Shown one piece after another: positions 9,601 to 18,400 of a DNA stretch of 60,384 nt (its first letter is position 1; the number at the start of each line of letters is the position of its first letter). The notes below the pieces were generated by a model that made no database searches, had not been told where the DNA came from, and was given only the letters and a program-made list of their open reading frames with translations. The position numbers and the translations under genes are program-made. The DNA comes from Fimenecus sp045613685 (GTDB lineage: Bacteria > Bacillota > Clostridia > Oscillospirales > Acutalibacteraceae), in contig JAZLBL010000005.1 of assembly GCA_045613685.1 (NCBI GenBank), positions 1 to 60,384 of the forward strand, written 5' to 3'.

Positions 9601-9751
9601 TTTTATCGGCAGTTTTATGCATTGCAGGCATTGCTGAACGGATTCCTGAATAGAATGCCACGCCTAATGCAGCAATGAGCAAGATTGAAATAAAGCGGCT
9701 AAAATTCTTCTTTATTTCTCTGCCGAAATCTTTTCTTAACGATTTAGTCAT
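6620..9751 (-). CDS. FtsX/MacB-type ABC transporter permease with long coiled coil
   Basis: The 1043-aa inner-membrane protein has an N-terminal TM helix (about 18-38), an extracytoplasmic MacB-like region, a Glu/Lys/Ala-rich coiled coil (about 250-475), a first FtsX block with three TMs (about 500-640), a second extracytoplasmic part, and a final FtsX block (about 905-1035). The duplicated FtsX layout with an inserted coiled coil is common in Firmicutes permeases annotated as efflux or peptide-resistance exporters. It is encoded 24 bp after its ATPase. The substrate cannot be read from the sequence. The coiled coil may reach into the cell wall or contact a partner. Confidence 0.88.
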   Translation of the reverse strand: MTKSLRKDFGREIKKNFSRFISILLIAALGVAFYSGIRSAMPAMHKTADKIYDAENFMDIRVIGTLGITKKDLNKIKGVQGVNMAEGSIQKDYICLVNSNEIVTKIMSMPETINDVKVSEGRFPTVYNECVVSREFIDASGLKIGDSVTFTSGSDEDIFDTLAADTYTIVGIGSTSYFLNGDMGTSSIGDGIVDGYIVIPEEAFVIDYYTNVHVLVDGAKELNCYSDEYKEKIQSVIDGIKNISDKRCAIRFSEVRAKSAEMLQSAVNDYEKAKLTAETELAESYQKLLDTEAMLQDARQKFEEEKQVLANAETELPLRKQQIAEAEKEIAEGEKELNRMEAAYEEQKGKVQVAKDAYDQMLQDPDVTDQELEEARNALLLVTGIYDTLEKQLVAKRAELEEGKREVAEGKKTIAEVEKVLADKSAITETEKKLTDAEIELQRGKEQYEIAKQDAIDELADAKEKLSKAETDINNMEMPVWYVLDRTSVESNMSFTTDAESIGAIGTVFPIIFFIVAALVALTTMTRMVEEQRTQIGTLKALGYSQKAIASKYIYYALFATLIGGIIGVLVGEFTIPTIIVSAYKMVYYNLGESVIEFNALYGITAVIAAIICTVGAAYFACHKTLLGGAAELMRPEAPKAGKRIFLEKIDAIWERLDFGQKAAMRNLFRYKKRFFMTLFGVGGCMALLLVGFGIRDSVSAMANNQYGEVFQFDGIVSVDSTLTRAQRRAMLADISDLSDVESGLQANRIMVYATNSNDAKFENEENAYLVVPRNIDDFKQFVKLEERTGLLTDLNLTDDGVIITEKYANMLGVGVGDSIFIRKGESDAFPKEVKIMGITENYIFHYIYMTPNLYQTIYNESAELNTIYLKTTDAVNVADFSEQILKINGVNTITMNETELNDIKDVINRLYFVIVIMILAAGALAFIVLYNLNNINITERRRELATLKLLGFYDNETAAYVFRENLVLTVLGTILGIFLGIVLHKFVMVTVETDIYMFGRELQWYSILIGAILTVVFSLIVNFVMYFKLKKIDMIESLKSVE

Positions 9752-9775
9752 TTTTTTCTTCCTTTTCTGCGCTGA

Positions 9776-10477
9776 TTACCATTCAATCTGTTCAACAGGA
9801 GCAGGATTTTCATTAATGAGAATTTTATCAACCTGTCCGTTCTTGATTTTAACAATTTTATCTGCCATTGGTGTCAATGCAGAGTTATGTGTAATAACAA
9901 TAACTGTCATATTCTTTTCTTTACAAGTATCCTGCAAGAGTTTGAGAATTGACTTGCCTGTTATGTAGTCGAGAGCACCTGTTGGCTCGTCGCAAAGCAA
10001 GAGTTTAGGATTCTTCGCAAGTGCACGGGCGATAGAAACTCTTTGTTGCTCACCACCTGAAAGCTGTGATGGAAAGTTGTCAAGTCTGTTGCCAAGACCC
10101 ACTTCACCAAGAACTTTTTCTGCATCAATGGGATTTGCACAAATTTGAGCAGAGAGTTCAACATTTTCAACTGCTGTAAGATTCTGCACAAGGTTATAGA
10201 ACTGAAACACAAAACCTACATCATCACGACGGAAGCCAGTAAGCTCTTGCTCTGTATATTTTGAAATATCTTTTCCATCAACAAAAACTTCGCCTGATGT
10301 TGGCTTATCCATTCCACCAAGAATGTTAAGCACAGTTGTTTTACCTGCACCTGATGGTCCGACAATTACGACAAATTCGCCCTGTTCAATAGGGAAGCTG
10401 ATTCCATCAAGAGCCTTGATTTCAACCTCGCCCATTTTATAGGTTTTTACCACATCATTAAACTGGATAAATGACAT
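9776..10477 (-). CDS. ABC transporter ATP-binding protein (MacB/LolD type)
   Basis: The 233-aa ATPase carries Walker A GPSGAGKTTVL (about residues 39-49), Q-loop FVFQFYNLV, signature LSGGEQQRVSIARA, Walker B LLLCDEPTGALD and the H-loop TH. This subfamily powers FtsX-like mechanotransmission or export permeases, and its partner is the permease immediately downstream. The RBS AGGAGAG lies just upstream of ATG. It diverges from a TetR gene 193 bp away, which suggests control by that repressor. Confidence 0.93.
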   Translation of the reverse strand: MSFIQFNDVVKTYKMGEVEIKALDGISFPIEQGEFVVIVGPSGAGKTTVLNILGGMDKPTSGEVFVDGKDISKYTEQELTGFRRDDVGFVFQFYNLVQNLTAVENVELSAQICANPIDAEKVLGEVGLGNRLDNFPSQLSGGEQQRVSIARALAKNPKLLLCDEPTGALDYITGKSILKLLQDTCKEKNMTVIVITHNSALTPMADKIVKIKNGQVDKILINENPAPVEQIEW

Positions 10478-10603
10478 TTTTTTCTCTCCTAAGGTAAAAG
10501 TTTATATATACAGTTAATTGTATCATATATTTTAAAATATTGCTACACATATTTTATATAATATATTTGTTAATTTTTTATGAATTTCACAAAAATAATA
10601 GAC

Positions 10604-10637
10604 AAGTGTTGATTATTGAACACTTTGGTGCTATAAT
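10604..10637 (+). promoter_or_regulatory. Promoter and probable operator of the TetR gene
   Basis: TTGATT (10609-10614), a 17-bp spacer and TATAAT (10632-10637) form a strong promoter. A perfect inverted repeat AAGTGTT-8 bp-AACACTT (10604-10625) covers the -35 element, the size and place expected for a TetR-family dimer binding site and autoregulation. Confidence 0.7.
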
Positions 10638-10670
10638 CGACACCTAGTACATTATTTAAGGAGATATATT

Positions 10671-11267
10671 ATGGCTATCAATGATAATGACACAAGAGTT
10701 AAAAGAACGAAAAAACTTATTCGTCAAGGTCTTGCTGAGCTTTCAAAGACAAAGAGTCTTTCAAAAATCACAGTTAAAGAACTCACTGACCTTGTTGAGA
10801 TTAACCGTGGCACATTCTATCTTCATTATAAGGACATTGCAGATTTAGTTGAATCAATCGAAACTAACCTCTATAATGATTTCGGTGAATTCATCAATAG
10901 CGTTACCCCAAAAGCCGTCATCAAAAAGCCTATCGATGTTCTTGAACAATATGCGAAATTTGTTGAAGAGAACAAAGAAGTGTTTGCAATGCTTATGGGC
11001 GTACATGGTGACGCTGAATTCGTTTTCAAACTCACCACTCTTCTTGACGGCAGAATCTATGATTTATGCAAATCATTCTTCCCTAATATGAATCAAAGCA
11101 TCTATGATTTTTCAACAGAATACGGCAAATTTGCTGCTATTGGATTAATGAACTGTTGGTTCATCAAACACCCTGAATGGACCGCAAGACAAGTTGCTGA
11201 ATTGTGGTTCCAGCTTATGACCAGAGGTCTTCAGGGTATGGTTGAAAACAAACCTGAGGGGGTTTAA
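10671..11267 (+). CDS. TetR/AcrR family transcriptional regulator
   Basis: The 198-aa protein has an N-terminal TetR helix-turn-helix (about residues 10-60): TKKLIRQGLAEL, then ITVKELTDLVEINRGTFYLHYKD, the classic recognition-helix pattern. The C-terminal ligand domain resembles the Firmicutes DhaS-like subgroup (FxxWIKHPEW-type ending, here CWFIKHPEW). It likely represses its own promoter and the divergent ABC exporter, and is translationally close to the CDF gene two bases downstream. The inducer is unknown. The RBS is AAGGAGA. Confidence 0.9.
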   Translation: MAINDNDTRVKRTKKLIRQGLAELSKTKSLSKITVKELTDLVEINRGTFYLHYKDIADLVESIETNLYNDFGEFINSVTPKAVIKKPIDVLEQYAKFVEENKEVFAMLMGVHGDAEFVFKLTTLLDGRIYDLCKSFFPNMNQSIYDFSTEYGKFAAIGLMNCWFIKHPEWTARQVAELWFQLMTRGLQGMVENKPEGV

Positions 11268-11269
11268 TT

Positions 11270-12436
11270 TTGACAGCGTTACTTATCAAATTATTTATTC
11301 GTGACAGTGAAAACACAAAGGAAACTTCTGTGCGCACAGCTTATGGTACATTGGGTAGTACAACAGGTATTGTTGTCAACATTTTGCTCGCAGTGATTAA
11401 GTATTTTGCTGGTATGCTTTCTGGTAGTATTTCTGTTACTGCTGATGCTATCAACAACTTATCTGATGCGGGTTCATCAATAGTTTCACTTGCGGGTGTA
11501 AAACTTTCTGCAAGACCTGCTGACAAGAGCCACCCTTATGGTCACGGCAGACTTGAATACATATCTGCTTTAGCAGTTGCTGTGCTTGTTTTTCTTATGG
11601 GATTTGAGCTTTTGAAGGGCTCTGTTGATAAGATTCTGCACCCTGTTCCTGTAAAGTTCAACTGGTTAGCACTCATCATTCTTGTTGTCAGTATTTTTGC
11701 TAAACTCTGGCTTGGAATGTTCAATAAGAAACTTGGTAAAAAGATTAACTCAGCACCAATGATGGCAGTTATGAAAGATTGTTTCAGTGACTGTTTGGCA
11801 ACTGGTGTTGCGGCACTTTCAATTATCGTTTCAGCATTTTCTGAAATCGCTATTGACGGATATCTCGGCATTATTGTTGCAGGGTTTATTCTTCTTGCGG
11901 GATTTAACATTTCAAAAGAAACTTTGGGTGTTTTGTTGGGTAATCCACCTGAGCCAGAATATGTTGAGCTTATTGAAAACAAGATTTTATCTTATGACCA
12001 TATTGTTGGTGTGCATGATTTGATTGTTCACGACTATGGTCCAAGCCGTCGTTTTGCATCTGCTCACGCAGAAGTGCCTGCTAATATTGATATTATGGAA
12101 GCTCACGACGTAATTGACCTTATCGAACGCGACATTATGAACGAAATGGGACTTCTTATTTCAATTCATATGGACCCGATTATTGTTGACGACGATAGAA
12201 TTAATACCTTGCGTCAGATGACAAGTGATATTGTCAAAGAAATCGATTCAGAACTTTCAATTCACGATTTCAGAGTTGTTGAAGGTCCGACACATACAAA
12301 TTTGATTTTTGATATTGTTCTTCAACATAACCACAAGGACAGTCATGAAGAAATTATCAACAAGATAAATGAAAAATTGAGCAAAATAGACGAAAGATTT
12401 TTCACAGTTATAACAATAGACCACTCTTTTAACTAA
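11270..12436 (+). CDS. Cation diffusion facilitator exporter, probably Mn/Fe type
   Basis: The 388-aa protein has six TM helices and a C-terminal cytoplasmic domain, plus an extra C-terminal stretch (from about residue 290). The TM2 metal motif is NNLSD (NxxxD) and TM5 has DCFSD (DxxxD), giving an N-D-D-D site as known for Mn-exporting MntE rather than the H-D-H-D of zinc exporters. SHPYGHGRLEY follows TM2 as usual. The start appears to be TTG, two bases after the TetR stop, with a GAGGGGG RBS inside the regulator's last codons, so the two genes are coupled. Metal choice is inference. Confidence 0.87.
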   Translation: MTALLIKLFIRDSENTKETSVRTAYGTLGSTTGIVVNILLAVIKYFAGMLSGSISVTADAINNLSDAGSSIVSLAGVKLSARPADKSHPYGHGRLEYISALAVAVLVFLMGFELLKGSVDKILHPVPVKFNWLALIILVVSIFAKLWLGMFNKKLGKKINSAPMMAVMKDCFSDCLATGVAALSIIVSAFSEIAIDGYLGIIVAGFILLAGFNISKETLGVLLGNPPEPEYVELIENKILSYDHIVGVHDLIVHDYGPSRRFASAHAEVPANIDIMEAHDVIDLIERDIMNEMGLLISIHMDPIIVDDDRINTLRQMTSDIVKEIDSELSIHDFRVVEGPTHTNLIFDIVLQHNHKDSHEEIINKINEKLSKIDERFFTVITIDHSFN

Positions 12437-12539
12437 ATTTTAATTTTTTGTCGATTTGCTATTGCAAAAACCACAAAATATAGTAGAATATATGTGTAAA
12501 TTATTCATATATTGTTTTTGAGTTTTCGGAGGTTAAATT

Positions 12540-13709
12540 ATGGCAGACAGAGAAATTACTACAATACCAAATGGACCTCTCGGTATTATCGCTTTACCGG
12601 GATGCGAAGAAATGGCAGAGAAGATTGACCGTTATCTTGTAAAATGGCGTTCACAGCAAGATTCAGAGCACAAAGCGTCAATCGCTTTTTCAGGTTATGA
12701 AAGAGAAACATATATTCTCAATGCTTCTTTCCCTCGTTTTGGTACCGGTGAAGGAAAATGTACTCTTCACGAATCAGTTCGTGGATATGACATCTACATT
12801 CTCATTGATGCTTTTAACCACGGTGTTACTTATAAAATGTACGGTCAGACAGTTCCAATGAGTCCAGACGACCACTATGCTAACCTTAAAAGAGCAATTT
12901 CTGCTATCGGTGGTAAGGCAAAGACAATCACAGTTATCATGCCAATGCTCTATGAAGGCAGACAGCACAAGCGCTCTTCAAGAGAATCACTTGACTGTGC
13001 AGTTATGCTTCAAGAACTCTGTCTTTCAATGGGTGTTGATAACATCATCACTTTTGATGCTCACGATGCTCGTGTTCAGAACGCAATTCCTCTTAATGGT
13101 TTTGAAAGCATCTCTCCTGCTTATCAGATGATTAAAGCTCTTGTAAACAATGTTGATAACCTTAAACTTGACAAAGAACACACAATGATTATTTCACCTG
13201 ACGAAGGTGCTATGAGCCGTTGTATGTTGTATTCAAACTATTTAGGCCTTGACCTTGGCATGTTCTACAAACGCCGTGACTATTCAAGAATCGTTGACGG
13301 TAGAAAACCAATCGTTGAACACTCTTTCCTTGGCTCAAATGTTGAAGGCAAAGATGTTATTATTATCGACGATATGATTTCATCAGGTGAATCAATGCTT
13401 GATGTTTCAACAAAAATCAAAGAACTTGGTGCAAATAGAGTATTCATTTTCTCTGCATTCGGTCTTTTCAATGCAGGTCTTGATAACTTTGACAAGGCTT
13501 ATCGTGATGGTCTTTTTGATAAAGTATTCACAACAAACTTGGTTTACAGAATGCCTGAACTCAAAAAGCGTGATTGGTATTGCGAAGTTGAACTTTCAAA
13601 ATATCTTTCATATATTATCGATACACTTAACCACGACAAATCAGTTAGCAAGCTTCTTGACCCAGCTGATAAGATTGATATTCTTCTTAAAAAAGCAGGA
13701 CTTAAATAA
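12540..13709 (+). CDS. prs: Ribose-phosphate pyrophosphokinase (PRPP synthetase)
   Basis: The 389-aa enzyme makes PRPP from ribose-5-phosphate and ATP for nucleotide, histidine and NAD synthesis. The PRPP loop VIIIDDMISSGESMLD lies at about residues 270-285 and the ATP region contains MPMLYEGRQHKRSSRE, with the divalent-metal DAHDAR at about 171-176. It is longer than the usual 310-320 aa, mainly through an N-terminal extension before the first domain and a C-terminal tail. Its PRPP feeds the nadC reaction encoded elsewhere in the window. The RBS CGGAGG precedes ATG. Confidence 0.92.
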   Translation: MADREITTIPNGPLGIIALPGCEEMAEKIDRYLVKWRSQQDSEHKASIAFSGYERETYILNASFPRFGTGEGKCTLHESVRGYDIYILIDAFNHGVTYKMYGQTVPMSPDDHYANLKRAISAIGGKAKTITVIMPMLYEGRQHKRSSRESLDCAVMLQELCLSMGVDNIITFDAHDARVQNAIPLNGFESISPAYQMIKALVNNVDNLKLDKEHTMIISPDEGAMSRCMLYSNYLGLDLGMFYKRRDYSRIVDGRKPIVEHSFLGSNVEGKDVIIIDDMISSGESMLDVSTKIKELGANRVFIFSAFGLFNAGLDNFDKAYRDGLFDKVFTTNLVYRMPELKKRDWYCEVELSKYLSYIIDTLNHDKSVSKLLDPADKIDILLKKAGLK

Positions 13710-13722
13710 GAATATAAAAATT

Positions 13723-13748
13723 AAAAGCACCCTACGGGGTGCTTTTTT
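13723..13748 (+). terminator. Rho-independent terminator of prs
   Basis: AAAAGCACCC pairs with GGGGTGCTTTT around a short loop and runs into T6, 14 bp after the prs stop. Confidence 0.9.
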
Positions 13749-13803
13749 AATGAATAGTGAAGAGTGAATAATGAATAGTTAAAGGTCTGCGACGCGAATT
13801 ATA
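13749..13803. repeat. Rudimentary copy of the palindromic hairpin-array family end
   Basis: Contains two ATGAATAGT words (13751-13759 and 13771-13779) and then GGTCTGCGACGCGAATTATA (13784-13803). The latter matches 42281-42300 in 19 of 20 bases, where it closes a full hairpin array. It lies directly before a terminator in both places. Confidence 0.55.
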
Positions 13804-13808
13804 GATGA

Positions 13809-13834
13809 AAGTCCCCAAGTTTGGGGACTTTTTG
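13809..13834. terminator. Bidirectional terminator hairpin
   Basis: AAGTCCCC and GGGGACTT pair around a 6-base loop and are followed by T5; the minus side has TTTC. It separates prs (plus) from the converging small membrane gene (minus). Confidence 0.75.
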
Positions 13835-13840
13835 TATTAC

Positions 13841-14023
13841 TTATTCTTTATCTTCTTCGTTTTCATCTTCTCCGTTTGTTTTTTTCTTACCAAATAAAAG
13901 AAATGCCATAAGACCAAATGCAAATAGCATCATTGGTTTAAAAGCTATATTTGTGTCGCCAAAAACCATAATTGCTGCACAAACAAACATTCCTAACATA
14001 CAAATTTTAACGAATGTTTCCAT
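13841..14023 (-). CDS. Small two-TM membrane protein, unknown
   Basis: The 60-aa product has two hydrophobic helices (about residues 5-20 and 28-45) and a charged, Glu/Lys/Asp-rich C-terminal tail (KKKTNGEDENEEDKE). A GGGAAAG ribosome site precedes the ATG and it starts 16 bp after the upstream gene stop, suggesting cotranscription. No family was recognised. An overlapping plus-strand ORF lacks an RBS and is treated as a shadow. Confidence 0.6.
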   Translation of the reverse strand: METFVKICMLGMFVCAAIMVFGDTNIAFKPMMLFAFGLMAFLLFGKKKTNGEDENEEDKE

Positions 14024-14039
14024 ATTTCTTTCCCTTAAT

Positions 14040-15029
14040 TCAACCTAATGAAATTGTTCCCGGTTTCATCATAATTGTATATGCTTCATACCCTGTATAA
14101 TAAACATTTTTTGGATAAGCTAATGATTTATAATAAACGTGGAAATCTACTCCATATAAAGTGAATTTTGATTCAAGTACAGTTCCTTTTAATGCATCTC
14201 TTACTTCACCTTTTCTAATTTCAGCCAAAATTTCACTTTTTGCATTTTCTGAAAAGCCAGGAATATCTTTCATATATTGATAAATAACATCAAACATTCT
14301 ATCATAGCCCAAATATTGTGTATTGCTTATAGTTAGTTCCTTTGTTTTTTGATATAGTCCTTTTAAATAATTCATAGAGAACAATGTATTTAAATTAGCA
14401 TCAATAAGTCTTTGGTCAAACGCTTGTGAATCTGGTAAAAATATTGTTGTAGAAAAGCCACTTGATTTTACTTTATCAAACTCAGTTTTTAAATCGTCAA
14501 TAATTAAATTCGTGTCATTTGAAACCTTTTCAAAAGAAATCATTTGATTATTTGTAGAAGTATAATCAGTGATTAACACTTTATCTTTTTTTATTTCAAT
14601 TACTATTGCTACATCAAAACTGCAGTTGCCTAATGGATGAATTATTACTTCTCCTTTTTTAGGTACCCAAGAAACATTTTCTTCAGCTTGTAAATTTGTT
14701 TTAATTTTTGCTATACAATCCTCAAAAGTAAGGTTTTTTACAGTTTCAATACTTTTTGTTGTTTTATAAACATCAAGAATATAATCATAGAAAGGTAAAT
14801 CTTTAACAACATACACCTTATCGTTTTCAAAAATTATGTAGTCATCCATATATTTCCATGTGCCACTCATATATGAATATAATTCATCATTATTTTTAAA
14901 TCTTTTGTTCATGTCTTCAAATACTGGTATTAGTATTGTTGAAAATAAAACAACAACTAACACCAATGAGCAAATAGTAATCATTTTGCGTTTTTTGTCT
15001 TTAAATAATAAATCCTTAATTTTTGTCAT
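14040..15029 (-). CDS. Membrane-anchored protein of unknown function
   Basis: The 329-aa protein has a basic N terminus (MTKIKDLLFKDKKRK) and one TM helix (about residues 16-36), with the rest predicted outside the cell. No cysteine lipobox or enzyme motif was recognised. A stretch near residue 60 (SGTWKYMDDYIIFENDKVYVV) resembles lipocalin-like or copper-resistance-style barrels, but that is only an impression. An AGGGGA RBS precedes ATG. It diverges from the small RHH-like gene across two perfect palindromes, so its promoter may be under that regulator. Confidence 0.7.
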   Translation of the reverse strand: MTKIKDLLFKDKKRKMITICSLVLVVVLFSTILIPVFEDMNKRFKNNDELYSYMSGTWKYMDDYIIFENDKVYVVKDLPFYDYILDVYKTTKSIETVKNLTFEDCIAKIKTNLQAEENVSWVPKKGEVIIHPLGNCSFDVAIVIEIKKDKVLITDYTSTNNQMISFEKVSNDTNLIIDDLKTEFDKVKSSGFSTTIFLPDSQAFDQRLIDANLNTLFSMNYLKGLYQKTKELTISNTQYLGYDRMFDVIYQYMKDIPGFSENAKSEILAEIRKGEVRDALKGTVLESKFTLYGVDFHVYYKSLAYPKNVYYTGYEAYTIMMKPGTISLG

Positions 15030-15084
15030 TTAAATCCCCTCATCTTTCTTTTTTGACATTTTTATCATATCACACTACTTTCTA

Positions 15085-15146
15085 TTTTGCAAGTAATTTT
15101 TACTTGCAAAATTACTTGTATATTTTTATTGCAAATTGCAATAAAA
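15085..15146. promoter_or_regulatory. Two perfect palindromes in a divergent promoter region
   Basis: Palindrome 1 (15085-15111): TTTTGCAAGTAA, 3 nt, TTACTTGCAAAA. Palindrome 2 (15124-15146): TTTTATTGCAA, A, TTGCAATAAAA. Both contain TTGCAA cores and sit 22-84 bp before the start of the RHH-like gene and 56-117 bp before the divergent gene, fitting operators for an autoregulator. Confidence 0.65.
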
Positions 15147-15168
15147 TTTATAGTGTAGAGGTGATTAT

Positions 15169-15336
15169 ATGTTTGAAATACAAAGTCAACAAAAATCAAA
15201 TAAAACTATTCGTATGCCGAATGAATTGATTGATAAAATTCAAATTCTTGCAGACCAGAATGATATTTCTTTTAATCAATTAGTTGTTCAGTGTTGTGAG
15301 TATGCACTTGGTCATATGATGAATGAAGATAAATAA
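15169..15336 (+). CDS. Small ribbon-helix-helix-like DNA-binding protein
   Basis: The 55-aa protein contains SNKTIRMPNELIDKIQILA followed by NDISFNQLVVQCCEYAL. This is the beta strand (KTIRMP) plus two helices with a N..S-F turn typical of MetJ/Arc or CopG-type ribbon-helix-helix repressors. GAGGTG precedes ATG by five bases. It is absent from long-ORF tracks because of its size. Two perfect palindromes immediately upstream are natural operator candidates. It could be a free-standing antitoxin-like regulator, but no toxin gene adjoins it. Confidence 0.75.
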   Translation: MFEIQSQQKSNKTIRMPNELIDKIQILADQNDISFNQLVVQCCEYALGHMMNEDK

Positions 15337-15337
15337 A

Positions 15338-15366
15338 ACCGACAGTTTGTTTAACTGTCGGTTTTT
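15338..15366. terminator. Terminator of the RHH-like gene
   Basis: ACCGACAG and CTGTCGGT form a stem just after the stop and run into T5, with A-rich sequence on the other side, so it may act in both directions. Confidence 0.8.
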
Positions 15367-15374
15367 GTTTTTAC

Positions 15375-15399
15375 GGGACGAGTGGGCATCGTCCCCTAC
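15375..15399. repeat. GTAGGGG-family hairpin
   Basis: GGGACG..CGTCCC with trailing CCCTAC, directly next to the mannosidase stop. It is a single-hairpin member of the dispersed family and probably contributes to transcription termination. Confidence 0.65.
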
Positions 15400-15400
15400 A

Positions 15401-18400
15401 TTATTTAACTACTTTTATTGTGTTGATTTCGAATGGTTTGAAGTCAACTGTGATTGTGTTGTCAACAACATCCAATTCTTCAATATTATTTTCAAGCATA
15501 TCGCAAAGGTATGCTTTTTTAATATCGAAACCGAATTTTACATTTGCAGTTGTTCTCTTGTTGTAATATTCACAACCACGAAGAATGATGCTGTCTTCGG
15601 TTTCTGCTTTCTTTGCAGTTTCAAAGATTACATTTTCAGCATCAACTGTGAAGAATGAGAATTCGTTTGCAAGTGTGCCTTTATTCTCCCCTACCTTTTT
15701 ACAAAGCATTGGAATATTAAGGTCATAAGCCTTTTGAATTGTGCCTGCTTCACGATAATCCCCTGCGTGTGGGAAGAGAGAATATGTAAATGTGTGTTCA
15801 CATTTATCTGCATCAGGGTCAGGGAATGTGCCACATTTAAGCAATGTGAGACTCATTACACCGTCGTGAATTGCGTGACCATATTTGCAGTCATTCATAA
15901 GGCTGACACCATAGCCATACTCTGACAAGTCGCAGTATTTATGAGCACAGACTTCAAAACGAGCTGCATCCCAGCTTGTATTTTTATGAGTTGGTCTTTC
16001 AACTGAACCGAACTGGATATCATAAGTTGCCTTATTTGTATTTACATCCACAGGGAATGCAGTTTTAAGGATAAGGTGTGATTCTTTCCAATCAATGAAA
16101 TTTTCAAAATCAATCTTATCAATGTTGTTGTAAAGATAGATATTCTGAACGATTGTGCTATTTTTGAATGTCTTTGTGATTTTAAGACCTGCACGCTCAC
16201 CTTCGTTAAGGATTTCAACTCTTTCTACATTATCTGCTTCCCAATGTTTTTCTGTATAATAACTGCTCATTTCCCAGTTATCATATTCTCTTGGATAGTC
16301 TTCATATGCAGTAAGAACATTACCACGTGTACCCTTTTTGAGCACTTCACGATTATTTCTCTTATCAAAAATGCTTGTGAAAGTACCCTTTTCATCAAGA
16401 GTAAGACGGAAGAAATCATTTTCTAATGAATTTTCAGTAACAACGATTTTGTTGTCTGCTTCTGTTGGGTTGATTACTTTATATCCCTTTGCTGGAACAT
16501 TTTCTGCATAAACCCATTTGCCATCAATTTCAACTGCACCACTATTTACAAATGAATGTGGGTTGAATACAACATATCCATCTGTTGCCTCAACATTATT
16601 TGCAATTTCAGTTGTTGTGTCGTTGATGATTTCATTACCAACTGCACCGATTTCTTCATACTGTTGCCAAGAAACGTCATAAACTTCTTTAATTGATGAA
16701 CCTGGAATAATATCATGGAACTGGTTGAGAAGAATTGTTTCCCAAGCGTTCATCATATCTTCTTTGCGATATTTATAACCATTCAAATGCTCATCAATAA
16801 GAGAGAGAGTTTCTGCTCTTTGGAACATAAATTCACTCTTGCGATTATATCTCTTATTCTTTGCTTGTGAAGTGTATGTACCACGGTGGAATTCGAGATA
16901 GAGTTCACCATTCCAATGTGGAATTTTAGGGTTATTCTCTGTCTTTGACTTAATATCATCAAAGAATTCACCTGAATATGCCATAATTGGTGTTGATGTG
17001 CCAGGGATACCATTCTCTAATCGACGGAAATATTCCAAATCCTTTGCGTATGGTCCACCACCACCGTCACCAAATCCGAATGTCATAAGAACATTGTCAT
17101 AAAGGTCTTTCTGCTGATATCTGTCATAAGCACCGCGAAGCTGACTTGCATTGAGTTTTCCGTTATATGTAACATTTGTTGCAGGTTCAACGCCCTTAAC
17201 TTTATCCTGTGCAGTCATAAAGTGAGTGAATACAGGTGTGTTGTCGATACCGTACCAGATGAATGTATCATAAGGCATTTTATTCATTTCGTTCCAACCA
17301 ATTTTTGATGTAACGAATTTATCAACACCGCATTTCTGCAAAATCTGTGGTAATGCCGCAGAATAACCGAAAACATCAGGCAACCAAAGGATTTTACTGT
17401 CAACGCCGAATTCGTCTTTCATAAAGCGTTTGCCATAAACGAACTGACGAACTAAACTTTCACCTGAGCAAAGGTTACAGTCGGCTTCAACCCACATGCC
17501 ACCTTCAACTTCCCAACGGCCGATGCGTACCATTTCTTTAACTTCTTCATAAAGCTCAGGTGCATCCATTTTGAGATATTTATAAAGCTGTGGTTGGCTT
17601 GACATAAACTTATATTCAGGATATTTCTTCATAAGTGCAAGTACAGTTGAGAATGAGCGAAGAATCTTTTCTCTTGTCTGTGCAAGAGTCCATTCCCAAG
17701 CAACGTCAATATGAGTATGTCCGATACAGAATGCGAAAACATCACCTTTACGGCAGTATTTTCCGTAAAACTCTGTTTTAAGATAGTCGATTGCCTTATC
17801 AAGAGATGCATAATATTCATCAGAATAAGGACTTCTCATATCAATGAAATTGAGAGCATTATTAAGATGTTTTTTGATTTCAAAATAGTTTCTTGAATTT
17901 TCATCCTCATAAGCTAAAATTTCAAAAGGCACTTTTATATCATAATAAAGTTGTTTTGTTTTGCTATCCACAAGTTGAAGATTTGTTACAAAATCAACAT
18001 ATTCATCATGAATGCTACCTGAATAAGCATAAAGATAAACTTTATGATTACCCTTTGTTAAGAATACTTCACGGTGGTTTTTATCAATTCCTTGTTGAAG
18101 CTTGCCATCAACATAAGCTATAAACTGTGGGTTAATATCACACCAACCAAGACGAGCATCACTCGCTACTGCAAGTTGAATTTCACCTTCCCAGTTTTCT
18201 GGCACCTTGATTTCGTTATAAAACCAGGCGTGCTTATCTTTTTTGCCACCCCAACGATTAATGTATGGTGTGAAAAGAGTAAAGCTATCGTCGATTGGGG
18301 GCAATGTGTTATCAAGTTTATAATCACACTCTTTATAGAGAAAATCCGTTACAGGGATATTCTCTTTAATTACAAGTTTCTCGAATTCTTCAAGAAACAC

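Noticed and set aside
13821..14048. 75-aa plus-strand ORF
   Set aside because: It lies opposite the 60-aa membrane gene, which has the better RBS and a sensible TM/charged-tail composition.
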